A stretch of DNA of 64,000 nucleotides from Catellatospora coxensis. Its GTDB lineage: Bacteria > Actinomycetota > Actinomycetes > Mycobacteriales > Micromonosporaceae. The notes under the pieces were generated by a model, which had not been told where the DNA came from, searched no databases, and worked only from the letters and a program-made list of their open reading frames with translations. A program made the translations under genes and the position numbers. The DNA lies in the NCBI RefSeq assembly GCF_016862635.1, contig NZ_BONI01000004.1, positions 1-64,000 of the forward strand, written 5' to 3'. Below are positions 24,092 through 31,355 of this stretch, piece after piece (positions within the stretch are counted from its first letter, which is position 1; each line of letters opens with the position of its first letter).

Positions 24092-25210
24092 GTGCGGATC
24101 CACGAGCTCACCCGCGCCGAGGCCCGCGCCGTCGCCGTACGCGCCCAGCTGCTCGACCGGCCCCGGCCGCAATCACTGCTCGACGTCGTACGGCAGCTGA
24201 CGCTGCTGCAGGCGGACCAGACCGCGGCCGTCGCGCCGAACGCGGACCTGGTGCTGTGGTCGCGGCTCGGCTCGGCGTACCGGCCCGCCGATCTGGAGGC
24301 CGCGGTGGGCGACCAGGCCCTGCTGGAGTTGCAGGGGATGATCCGGCCCGCGGAGGACCTGGCGCTGTTCCGCGCGGACATGGCCGACTGGCCCGGCCGC
24401 GGCGAGCTGCTGGACTGGCAGGAGTACCGGCGCGACTGGGTCGAGGCCAACCGGGGCTGCCGGCTGGACATCATGCGGCGGCTGCGCTCCGACGGCCCGC
24501 TGCCGGCGCGGGAGCTGCCGGACACGTGCGAGCTGCGGTGGCCGTCGAGCGGCTGGAGCAACGACCGCAACGTGCTCAAGATGCTGGAGCTGATGGAGGC
24601 GCGCGGCGAGGTCGCGGTGGCGGGGCGCGACGGCCGCGAGCGCCTGTGGGACCTGGCCGAGCGCATCTTCCCCGACGATGAGGTGGTCCCGGCCGGTGAG
24701 GCCGCGCGGATCCGGGCGCAGCGGCGGCTGCGTGCGCTGGGGGTCGCCCGTGCCCGCGGCGCGCAGCAGCCCGCCGAGCCGGTCGACGTCGCCGAGGCCG
24801 GTGAGCCCGCGGTGGTCGAGGGTCTGCGGGGCCGCTGGCGGGTCGATCCGGCGCAGCTGGCGGCGGTCCGGGAGCGGCCCCTGGCGGGCCGGGCCGTGCT
24901 GCTGTCGCCGCTGGACCGGCTGGTGTTCGACCGCAAGCGCATGGCCGAGCTGTTCGAGTTCGAGTACCAGCTGGAGATGTACAAGCCCGCCGCCAAGCGC
25001 CGGTGGGGCTACTGGGCGATGCCGATCCTGTACGGCGACCGGCTGGTCGGCAAGCTCGACGCCACCGCCGACCGGCGGGCCGGGGTGCTGCGGGTGGACG
25101 CGGTCCACCGGGATGTGCCGTTCACGAAGGCGATGACGGCGGCGGTCGACCGGGAGATCGCGGACCTGGCGGCCTGGTTGCGGCTGAACCTGGATCTGCC
25201 GGGTGACTGA
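24092..25210 (+). CDS. Winged-helix AlkZ/YcaQ-like DNA glycosylase-family protein
   Basis: A 372-residue protein of the HTH_42 family. The N-terminal segment LTLLQADQTAAVAPNADLVLWSRLG corresponds to the catalytic QxD/QxQ loop of AlkZ and YcaQ, reading Q-A-D. The C-terminal signature LSPLDRLVFDRKR...FEYQLEMYKP and RWGYWAMPILYGDRLVGKLD is typical. Relatives unhook interstrand crosslinks and protect producers from DNA-alkylating natural products. The GTG start at 24092 lies 7 bases after a TAGGCT -10-like box, so a leaderless transcript is possible besides read-through from the upstream gene. Confidence 0.82.
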   Translation: MRIHELTRAEARAVAVRAQLLDRPRPQSLLDVVRQLTLLQADQTAAVAPNADLVLWSRLGSAYRPADLEAAVGDQALLELQGMIRPAEDLALFRADMADWPGRGELLDWQEYRRDWVEANRGCRLDIMRRLRSDGPLPARELPDTCELRWPSSGWSNDRNVLKMLELMEARGEVAVAGRDGRERLWDLAERIFPDDEVVPAGEAARIRAQRRLRALGVARARGAQQPAEPVDVAEAGEPAVVEGLRGRWRVDPAQLAAVRERPLAGRAVLLSPLDRLVFDRKRMAELFEFEYQLEMYKPAAKRRWGYWAMPILYGDRLVGKLDATADRRAGVLRVDAVHRDVPFTKAMTAAVDREIADLAAWLRLNLDLPGD

Positions 25211-25221
25211 CGGCAGACAGC

Positions 25222-25259
25222 GGCCGGCGGTCGCTCACCCCCGTTAGCGACCGCCGGCC
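25222..25259 (+). terminator. Intrinsic terminator
   Basis: Perfect 14-bp arms GGCCGGCGGTCGCT (25222-25235) and AGCGACCGCCGGCC (25246-25259) are followed by TTTC, 11 bases after the AlkZ-like stop. Confidence 0.88.
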
Positions 25260-25270
25260 TTTCACTGTCC

Positions 25271-25306
25271 GGGTGAACGCCGTCCCCCAACGGCATCTGT
25301 TCACCC
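25271..25306. repeat. Nested two-stem hairpin in the intergenic region
   Basis: Outer arms GGGTGAAC (25271-25278) and GTTCACCC (25299-25306) enclose inner arms GCCGT (25279-25283) and ACGGC (25290-25294), with ATCT bulged. The role is unknown. It lies beyond the terminator and about 350 bases ahead of the next gene, so it could be a structured leader or a transcription-factor site. Confidence 0.4.
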
Positions 25307-25652
25307 ATCCCCCTGTGCACTTCGCTCGGCGCCACCAACCGGAAACGGATTCCCGGCCGGGCCGGCCCGCTGGGACCCTGGGGCCTTCATCGAGCGTCGC
25401 GCCACTGGTGCAAACGTTATGCCGCCTGACCTGCGGTCGTCCAGGGTGCGGCCAAGATTTTTTCACGCAATGTAGTCACAGCTCTACGGTGAGTGTCCTT
25501 ACGGAGCCCGTGACCGCCCCCTGTTGACGGCACAGGAGTGACCGGTGGGCCCATTGATACGCGCGTTGCCCGCGTGGCGTGGGGTTAGCCCCCGCGCAGA
25601 CCCGGGGGTCGGCCGCATGGTTCGGTGCGGCCGGTTCCACAAGGCTCGTGAC
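25307..25652. other. Intergenic region before the membrane protein gene
   Basis: About 350 bases with no convincing gene. An AT-rich stretch at 25455-25510 (AAGATTTTTTCACGC, then ATGTAGTCACAG) is the best place for the promoter of the downstream gene. If the annotated start is right, its leader would be about 150 bases. Confidence 0.3.
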
Positions 25653-26684
25653 GTGGAACATTCCAGGAGCATCCTCACCTCGGCCGTCGGTGCGATGCGC
25701 GGCTGGCACCGCCCGCTGACCGCCAACGCCGCTGCCATGTTCGCCCTGGCCCTGGCGAGCGCCGTCGGCGTGTTCGCCGACGACCGCCTGCTGCTGGGCG
25801 AATCGGTGTGGCTCAAGCCGCTGAAGTTCGGCTTCGCCATGGGCGTGTACGGCCTGACCCTGGCCTGGCTGATCAGCAGGCTGCGCAGGGGCCGGCGGCT
25901 CGCCTGGTGGCTGGGCGCCGTCTTCGCGGTCGCCGGGCTGCTCGACGTCGGCGCCGTCGTCTACGCCGCCGCCCACGGCACCGTCAGCCACTTCAACGCC
26001 AACGCCGAGCCGGTCGCCCGGACCGTGCGCACGGTGTTCGACTTCGGCGTCCTGCCGCTTCTGCTGACCACGCTGGTCATCGCGGTCCTGGTGCTGATCC
26101 AGCGCACCGGCGACCGCGCGCTGACGATCGCGCTGCGGGCAGGGCTGGGGCTCGCCGTCGCCGGCATGGTCGTGGCCGTCTGGCTCAGCAACTCCGCCGG
26201 ACCGCGTACGATCGCCGACGCCAACGGCCACCCGGTGGCCATGACCGGCGGCCACGGCATCGGCGACCCCGACGGCAACGGCATGGCCGTCACCCACTGG
26301 AGCACGACCGGCGGCGACCTGCGCGTGCCGCACTTCGTCGGGCTGCACGGCATCCAGGTCCTGCTGCTCGTCGCGGCCGTCCTGGGCCTGCTCGCGGCTC
26401 GCCACGGCCGGCTGCGCGACGAGCGGGTCCGCGCCCGGCTCACGGGCGTCGCCGCCCTCGGCTACACGGGTGTGTTCGCCGTGCTCACCTGGCAGGCCGC
26501 GCGAGGGCAGTCGGTGGTCCACCCCGACGGGCAGACATCACTGGCCTTCGTGGGGCTGGCGATGCTCGTCGTGGCGGCAGTCGTGCTGGTGGTCGTGAAC
26601 TCCCCGCGTGACGCTCGCCGGGTTGCGTCAGGCGGGCACCACGACGGCTTCGCGCAGCAGCCGGCGTACCAGCACGAGTTGTGA
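25653..26684 (+). CDS. Polytopic membrane protein, unknown function
   Basis: About 343 residues from the GTG at 25653. Earlier in-frame starts would add a basic, poorly conserved-looking leader. Seven hydrophobic segments are separated by short loops, with a Gly/His/Asp-rich extracellular stretch around residues 190-225 (GHPVAMTGGHGIGDPDGNG). The last 57 bases overlap the 3' end of the convergent JmjC gene. I do not recognise the family. Confidence 0.6.
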   Translation: MEHSRSILTSAVGAMRGWHRPLTANAAAMFALALASAVGVFADDRLLLGESVWLKPLKFGFAMGVYGLTLAWLISRLRRGRRLAWWLGAVFAVAGLLDVGAVVYAAAHGTVSHFNANAEPVARTVRTVFDFGVLPLLLTTLVIAVLVLIQRTGDRALTIALRAGLGLAVAGMVVAVWLSNSAGPRTIADANGHPVAMTGGHGIGDPDGNGMAVTHWSTTGGDLRVPHFVGLHGIQVLLLVAAVLGLLAARHGRLRDERVRARLTGVAALGYTGVFAVLTWQAARGQSVVHPDGQTSLAFVGLAMLVVAAVVLVVVNSPRDARRVASGGHHDGFAQQPAYQHEL

Positions 26685-27845
26685 CTGCTCGTCGAGGCCG
26701 GGCAGGTCGCCGACGCGGACCGCGGCCCCGGACAGCAGCGCCTTCACGGCCGGATCGCACTCGGCCGGGTAGCCGACCGTACGGTCGTCCAGCTCGATAC
26801 GGCCCTGCCCGATGGCCAGGCGCAGGCCGGGGCGGGGGCGCACCCGGCTGTCGGCGGTGAGCGCGTCGGCGAACGCGGCCTGCGCCACGGGGCGGATCGG
26901 ACCCGGCCGGTGCGCGGTCCACTGCCCGGGCCGCAGCCGGCGCGCGACATCGTCGGCGTCGGCCTTCGCGACCGCGTCCTGTAGCGCCGACACGGTGGCG
27001 GACAGGTGCGGGGCGAGCGCGACCGGGTCGGACAAGTCCAGGCCGATGGGCAGCCCGGCCCGCAACTGCGGATCTTCGGCGGCGAGGCCGAGCAGCGCCT
27101 CGACGATGCTGTAGCGGGTCGGCCGGCGCAGCCCGAGGGTGAGGTGCAGGCTGGTGCGGTCCACCGCTGCCGCGGCGTGCAGCCAGCCGCGCGGGAGATA
27201 CAGCAGCTCACCCTCTTCCAGCACGTGGTCGAGGTACGGGGCCCCGGTGGCCGAGGCCGCGACCTCGTCGGCGCGGCCGCCCCAGGGCTGGCGCTCCAGC
27301 GGGTCCGGGTGCACCGGCTCGTGCACCTGCCAGCGTTTGACACCGGCAACCTGCAGCACGAACACGTCGTGGGTGTCGTAGTGGGTGGCGAAGCCCTGGT
27401 TCCCGGCGGGGGTCAGATAGGCGTTGGCCTGCACCGCGCAGCCCAGCTCGCGGGACAGGTCGAGGCAGAACGACTGCAGCGGCGGCCAGACCCGGTGCAG
27501 CCCCTGAAAGATCAGGGTGGCGCCGGCGGCCAGCTGTTCGAGCACCCTGTCGTCCCGGATCTGGTCGGACACCTCGGCGCCCAGTCCTGCCCCACCGGTG
27601 AAGGACTTGGCGGGCACCACGCTGCCGGCCTTGGCGATACGCAGGAACGGGGTGCGCAGGCCGCGTTCGCTCAGCAGTTCGTCGACGGCGGCCAGGTCCA
27701 GCAGATCGTCGTGGCGGCCGGTCCGGCGCAGCAGCGGCTGCCGCCCCCAGTGCGTGCGCTCGAACTCGGCCGGGTCGCCCACGCAGCGGCGCAGCGCCGA
27801 CCTGTCGGGGTCGGGAGCTGCGCCGCCGTCGAGCAGATCAGGCAC
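26628..27845 (-). CDS. JmjC-domain (cupin) Fe(II)/2-oxoglutarate oxygenase
   Basis: A 405-residue protein. The JmjC/cupin core spans about residues 105-245. The iron ligands are visible as H155-Y-D157 (ATHYDTHDVF) and a distal His at about 223 (GWLHAA), with SLHLTLGL on the following strand. The C-terminal part (about 250-405) is a helical/winged region as in ROX-type ribosomal oxygenases. The GTG start overlaps the stop of a 68-residue acidic peptide gene by 8 bases, so oxygenase and peptide are translationally coupled. The peptide is therefore a candidate substrate. JmjC relatives hydroxylate Asp, Asn, His or Arg residues in proteins. Confidence 0.85.
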   Translation of the reverse strand: MPDLLDGGAAPDPDRSALRRCVGDPAEFERTHWGRQPLLRRTGRHDDLLDLAAVDELLSERGLRTPFLRIAKAGSVVPAKSFTGGAGLGAEVSDQIRDDRVLEQLAAGATLIFQGLHRVWPPLQSFCLDLSRELGCAVQANAYLTPAGNQGFATHYDTHDVFVLQVAGVKRWQVHEPVHPDPLERQPWGGRADEVAASATGAPYLDHVLEEGELLYLPRGWLHAAAAVDRTSLHLTLGLRRPTRYSIVEALLGLAAEDPQLRAGLPIGLDLSDPVALAPHLSATVSALQDAVAKADADDVARRLRPGQWTAHRPGPIRPVAQAAFADALTADSRVRPRPGLRLAIGQGRIELDDRTVGYPAECDPAVKALLSGAAVRVGDLPGLDEQSQLVLVRRLLREAVVVPA

Positions 27846-28044
27846 CGCTGTCGGCTCCGCCGTCGTCCTCGGCCGAGTCGACCGCGTCGTCGGCGCCGGC
27901 GTCGAGCGGACCCTCCACGTCTGCGCCGCCGTCGGCTCCGCCGTCGTGCTCGTTCGGGTCGGCCTGCCGGCCCGCTCCGGCGTCGGCCGGACCTTCGGTG
28001 CCGGGTGTGCCCGTGGTCGTCAGGTCGTCGTCGTTGATGCTCAT
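27838..28044 (-). CDS. 68-residue Asp/Gly/Ala-rich acidic peptide, putative substrate or precursor of the JmjC oxygenase
   Basis: ATG at 28042-28044 follows GGGAGGA by a good distance. The peptide starts MSINDDDLTTTGTPGTEGPA and then consists of degenerate repeats built from GGAD/GAD units (DGGADGGAD, DAGADDA, DGGADSGA). It contains about 15 Asp and 4 Glu, one Arg and no Lys, and no Cys or aromatic residues. There is no signal peptide. The stop lies inside the start of the JmjC gene. This architecture resembles ribosomal-peptide precursors placed directly before their modifying enzyme, with a conventional-looking leader and a repetitive acidic core. No known peptide class is recognised. Confidence 0.65.
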   Translation of the reverse strand: MSINDDDLTTTGTPGTEGPADAGAGRQADPNEHDGGADGGADVEGPLDAGADDAVDSAEDDGGADSGA

Positions 28045-28157
28045 GCCGTTCCTCCCGGTGCTGTGCTGCTCACAGCGTGATCTTCTCCAGATCCCGGCCG
28101 GCCTAAACTTCGGCCGATGCCGCCGCGCCGCGGCGGGAGGTCACAGTCGTGTGCTGC

Positions 28158-28559
28158 TCACCGTGCTGTGGCTCGCGGCAGGTCCGGCGGTGACGGGTCG
28201 TCGGCGGGCGTCCATGGTGCCACCGGTTCGTCGAGGTCGGGGACCTCCCCGGTCAGCAGTTCCAGCACGCCGGTGACCGCCAGCACCCGGCGGACCAGGC
28301 CGGTGGCTCCGACGACACGGAAGCCGACACCCGAACCGTGCGCCCGCTCCCGGGCGGTCAGCAGGACGTGCAGCCCGGTCGAATCCATGAACGCGACCTG
28401 GGAGAGGTCGACGACGACCTTCCTGACGCCCGGCTCGCCGATCGTCGCGGACAGGGAGTCCAGCAGTTCGTCACGGACCGTCAGATCGATCTCGCCGGAC
28501 ACGGCCACGAGCGCTTCGCCCGGGTCGTCGCCGTGCAGGTCGACGTCGGCGGCACCCAC
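28158..28559 (-). CDS. STAS-domain anti-sigma-factor antagonist
   Basis: A 133-residue protein. The STAS fold is clear: VSGEIDLTVRDELLD, VVVDLSQVAFMDSTGLHVLL with the phosphorylatable Ser in the D-S-T-G motif, and a C-terminal helix. GTG at 28557-28559 follows GGAGGA by 8 bases and lies just after the stop of the upstream HTH gene. Its partner anti-sigma kinase is not in the window. It lies 113 bases before the acidic peptide gene on the same strand. Confidence 0.88.
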   Translation of the reverse strand: MGAADVDLHGDDPGEALVAVSGEIDLTVRDELLDSLSATIGEPGVRKVVVDLSQVAFMDSTGLHVLLTARERAHGSGVGFRVVGATGLVRRVLAVTGVLELLTGEVPDLDEPVAPWTPADDPSPPDLPRATAR

Positions 28560-28560
28560 G

Positions 28561-28884
28561 TCAACTCTCCTCCACCTCTGAGGGCACCGGCTCCAGCCCG
28601 GTCGCCGCCGCGACCTTGGCGACGTCCTGCGGCCCGTACGCCGTGCGCACACCCGAAACCGACATCCCCGCCGCCGAAGCCAGCTCGCCCAGCGTGTACG
28701 GGTGTGGATACACGAACTGGCGACCGTAGGCCAGCAGCAGGCGGATCTCCTCCTCGGCCCGCATCCGCCGTGCGTGCGCGTCCGCCAGCGCCGACAGCAC
28801 CGCGTCGCTGCCGGCGGCGACGAGCGGGTCCGGAACCGCTGCCAGCACGGTCTTCACATCAGCGGTCACCCTACGCGTACTCAC
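28561..28884 (-). CDS. Small HTH protein upstream of the STAS gene
   Basis: About 107 residues from the GTG at 28882-28884; the start is uncertain as no ribosome site is visible. A helical region (DAVLSALADAHARRMRAEEE) is followed by a helix-turn-helix-like segment (TLGELASAAGMSVSGVRTAY). Its stop is separated by 1 base from the STAS start, so they are co-translated. It is probably a regulator of the downstream unit. Confidence 0.65.
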   Translation of the reverse strand: MSTRRVTADVKTVLAAVPDPLVAAGSDAVLSALADAHARRMRAEEEIRLLLAYGRQFVYPHPYTLGELASAAGMSVSGVRTAYGPQDVAKVAAATGLEPVPSEVEES

Positions 28885-29009
28885 CTGACGAGATTCGCAC
28901 GAACCTACGATCACCGCAAGATGAGATGATCATCGGACTTCGGGTCGGTCATCGGTGAAGCTGTTGGGCGGCAACGACTTGTGCGTATCGAGACGCCCGT
29001 GATCGGCGG

Positions 29010-29048
29010 CCGGCTCCGCATCGCCGCATACGGGCGGTGCGGAGCCGG
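29010..29048. terminator. Hairpin terminator after the three-repeat secreted protein gene
   Basis: Arms CCGGCTCCGCA (29010-29020) and TGCGGAGCCGG (29038-29048) lie 18 bases downstream of the stop of the minus-strand secreted protein gene. Confidence 0.7.
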
Positions 29049-29065
29049 AGGCGTATCGGGCTTGC

Positions 29066-29932
29066 TCAGGCGCGTGCCAGCAGCACCTGGGCCGTGGAGC
29101 CGGCGGGGGAGTTGTAGTGCTTGACGGTCAACCAGAACTCGCGCTCGGCGCTGCCGTCGGTGTTGATGCGCTGCAGGTACCACGTGCGCTCGATGCTGAA
29201 GTAGCGGATGTCCTGGTTCGGGCTCAGGGTCACCACGTGCGCGGCGGTGAGCGGGTTGGCGTTGTTCCAGCGCCAGGTCTTGCTGCTCATCGGCGTCATC
29301 GTGCCGGTGGACCAGGAGGCGGTGGAGGCGAGCGGGGTGACCCGCAAAGTGACCTGGCAGGTGATGGCGCCGACGTTGGTGACCCTGATTCCGTGGCGGC
29401 GTTCGTCCTCGTTGGCGCTGACCTGGATCTGCTCCACTTCGTACTGGCAGGGGCTGGCCGCGGTGGCGCCGCTGGGGATCAGCGCGACGGAGATGGCGGT
29501 GGTCGCGGGCGCGGCGTCGTAGTAGTACCAGGTGCCGGCCGGTTCACCGGGGGCGGCGGACATGGTCGGCGTGGTGCCGCTGGTGCTGTTCCAGGCGAGC
29601 GTGATGTCGGCGTTGCAGGTGATGGCGCCGACGTTCTTGACGGTGAACCAGTATTCGATCTCGCTGATGCCGCTGTTGAGGCGCTGCGCGTACCAGTCGC
29701 GGACGACCTCGAATTCGCAGGTCGAGGCGGCGGTCGCGCCCTGCGGCGACAGGCCGATCTGGTAGGCGTTGCCGGTGCCGGCGTTGTTCCAGTACCAGGT
29801 CTTGGAACTGCCCGCGGCCATGGTGCCGGTGTTGAAGGTGTACTGGCCGGCCGCCGCGTGAGCCGGGCTCGGCAGCATGAGGACGGAGCCCAGCAGGCAT
29901 AGCGCGGCCAGGCCGCGAAGGAATCGACGCAT
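29066..29932 (-). CDS. Secreted protein made of three tandem repeats of an unrecognised domain
   Basis: A 288-residue protein. A signal peptide (residues 1-27, ending AHA) is followed by three units of about 85 residues. Units 1 and 3 both open STGTM/NTGTM...SSKTW.WNNA, and units 1 and 2 share ATAAS.C.(F/Y)EV and VTNVGAITC-type strands. Each has a Trp-Tyr-x-QR or equivalent mid-strand and a closing VK.V/VTNV strand. The pattern looks like a beta-sandwich adhesion or carbohydrate-binding fold. No catalytic motif is visible. A shared promoter motif (29943-29967) links it to the chitin enzymes. Confidence 0.75.
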   Translation of the reverse strand: MRRFLRGLAALCLLGSVLMLPSPAHAAAGQYTFNTGTMAAGSSKTWYWNNAGTGNAYQIGLSPQGATAASTCEFEVVRDWYAQRLNSGISEIEYWFTVKNVGAITCNADITLAWNSTSGTTPTMSAAPGEPAGTWYYYDAAPATTAISVALIPSGATAASPCQYEVEQIQVSANEDERRHGIRVTNVGAITCQVTLRVTPLASTASWSTGTMTPMSSKTWRWNNANPLTAAHVVTLSPNQDIRYFSIERTWYLQRINTDGSAEREFWLTVKHYNSPAGSTAQVLLARA

Positions 29933-29942
29933 GGAACTGAGT

Positions 29943-29970
29943 TAAACGGTAAGCAATCCTAACAGTCAAT
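29943..29970 (-). promoter_or_regulatory. Putative operator shared with chitinase and GH20 genes
   Basis: On the minus strand the sequence is GACTGTTAGGATTGCTTACC followed by GTTTAA, ending about 10 bases before the start of the secreted protein. The first 11 bases (GACTGTTAGGA) are identical to those upstream of the GH19 chitinase. Position and AT content suit an operator overlapping the promoter. Confidence 0.5.
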
Positions 29971-29985
29971 CGCCCGACCGCTCGA

Positions 29986-30408
29986 TCAATCCGACTGGGC
30001 GGTCACCCGGTAGTTGATCTCGACCTGGTCGTGGGAGTAGATCGGCGTCCGGAACGCCAGCCGCAGCCAGCGGTGCTCGCCTCCGCGCGGGTCGTCGGCG
30101 ACCTCGATGCGTTCGTCGCACGCGCCGACGTGCACCGCGCCGATGTTGCCCGTGCTGCGGAACCGGCGCACGCTCAGCTCCACCGACAGCCTCGACGGCG
30201 GCTGCGGGTACGGCAGGCTGTCGGGCAGGAACACCGCGAACTCCTGGAGGTCCTCCAGGCGCACCGCGCCACGGAAACCCGCACGTCGGGCCAGGCAGAG
30301 GTGTCCGCTGTAGACGGTTGTCCGTACGGGCCGGCCGGCCGTGGGGTCGACGCCGTCGAAGAACAGGCGCGGGCCGGGCACGATGGCGCGCAGCTCCAGG
30401 AAGTCCAC
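29986..30408 (-). CDS. Conserved hypothetical protein
   Basis: A 140-residue soluble protein, predicted mostly beta strands (LRLAFRTPIYSHDQVEINYRV near the C-terminus). The N-terminus MDFLELRAIVPGPRLFFDG has no signal peptide. It lies 9 bases downstream of the winged-helix gene and is likely part of that operon. No family is recognised. Confidence 0.6.
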   Translation of the reverse strand: MDFLELRAIVPGPRLFFDGVDPTAGRPVRTTVYSGHLCLARRAGFRGAVRLEDLQEFAVFLPDSLPYPQPPSRLSVELSVRRFRSTGNIGAVHVGACDERIEVADDPRGGEHRWLRLAFRTPIYSHDQVEINYRVTAQSD

Positions 30409-30417
30409 GCCGGAAGA

Positions 30418-31017
30418 CTATCGGGAGATGCCCAGCGACGCGACGAGGTCCTCGTGCAGCTCGAACCAGACGCGGTGGCACGAGTCGACCTCCATGCCGG
30501 TGACCCAGGCCGGATCGTCGGAGGCGTGCGCCAGCGCCTCGGCGAACCGGCGGTGGTATCCGCCGAACCGGGTCAGCCGCTCGGTCAGCCGCCGTTCGAG
30601 CGGGTGCAGCCGTTGCGCGAGCCCGGCGAGCTGCCCGATCAGGTCACCGGGCACCGCCTTCGCGGGGCTGTCCATGGATTCGAGCTGCCAGGCCGTGAAC
30701 GTCCGGGTCGCCTGCGAGTTGAGCGGGAGGAAGTCGTCGTGCATCGCGGCGACGGCGTCGCGGGCGTCGTGGGCGTCGAGCTCCTCGCGCAGTTCGGCCT
30801 CGTTGCGGCGGCGGCCGGCCTCGGTGAGCGACCAGCCGGTCAGCCCGGCGAACGAGGCGCGGGTGACCCGCCCGTACGCCTCGGCGTCGAGCAGTTCCTC
30901 ATGGGTCTGCGCGGCGTCGAGACCGAACCGGGCGGCCACGGCGTCGGTCCGGGCGAACCCCTTGAGCCGTACGGCATGCAGCACCAGGAGGCCGGCGGGC
31001 GACGTACGGGCCGTCAA
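30418..31017 (-). CDS. Winged-helix-like regulatory protein coupled to a phosphohistidine domain
   Basis: A 199-residue protein if the TTG at 31015-31017 is the start. This TTG overlaps the upstream stop as TTGA, the same coupling style used by the rest of the operon. Residues about 5-75 look like a winged helix (VLHAVRLKGFARTDAVAARF, then GLTGWSLTEAGRRR). The rest is helical with conserved Trp and His residues (SCHRVWFELHEDL). It is probably a sensor or transcription factor acting with the adjacent phosphohistidine domain. Confidence 0.65.
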   Translation of the reverse strand: MTARTSPAGLLVLHAVRLKGFARTDAVAARFGLDAAQTHEELLDAEAYGRVTRASFAGLTGWSLTEAGRRRNEAELREELDAHDARDAVAAMHDDFLPLNSQATRTFTAWQLESMDSPAKAVPGDLIGQLAGLAQRLHPLERRLTERLTRFGGYHRRFAEALAHASDDPAWVTGMEVDSCHRVWFELHEDLVASLGISR

Positions 31018-31355
31018 CGCGTCGCCCCGGTGACGGTGCCGAGGGAGCCGTCGACGACGACCGGTGCCCCGTCCTCCAGCAGCGACAAAGCCTCGGCGGC
31101 GCCGACGACGGCGGGGATGCGGCACTCGCGGGCGACGATCGCGGCGTGACTGAGCAGCCCGCCGGTCTCGGTGACGATGGCGGCGGCGAGGTGGAACAGG
31201 GGTGTCCAGGCCGGGTCGGTGGTCCGGCAGACGAGCACGTCGCCGGGCCGCAGGCGGCCGAAGTCGTCGACGGAGCGCACCAGCCTCGCCGGTCCCACCG
31301 TCCGGCCGGGGCTGGCGGGCACGCCGGTGACCCCGCCGGGCTCCACGGCGGTCAC
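31014..31355 (-). CDS. Stand-alone PEP-utilizing enzyme mobile (phosphohistidine) domain
   Basis: A 113-residue protein that is entirely the swivelling His domain of PEP synthase/PPDK/rifampicin phosphotransferase. The catalytic His is about H70 in TGGLLSHAAIVAREC, followed by IPAVVG and the DG-turn VVVDGSLGTV. No ATP-grasp domain or PEP-binding barrel is present in the window. Start and stop overlap neighbouring HTH genes by 4 bases on each side, so a regulatory phosphotransfer role is more likely than metabolism. Confidence 0.85.
   Translation of the reverse strand: MTAVEPGGVTGVPASPGRTVGPARLVRSVDDFGRLRPGDVLVCRTTDPAWTPLFHLAAAIVTETGGLLSHAAIVARECRIPAVVGAAEALSLLEDGAPVVVDGSLGTVTGATR

Noticed and set aside
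28117-28958. Plus-strand frames opposite the STAS and HTH genes
   Set aside because: The minus-strand STAS protein has a full family signature, and the plus translations are Pro/Arg/Ser low-complexity.
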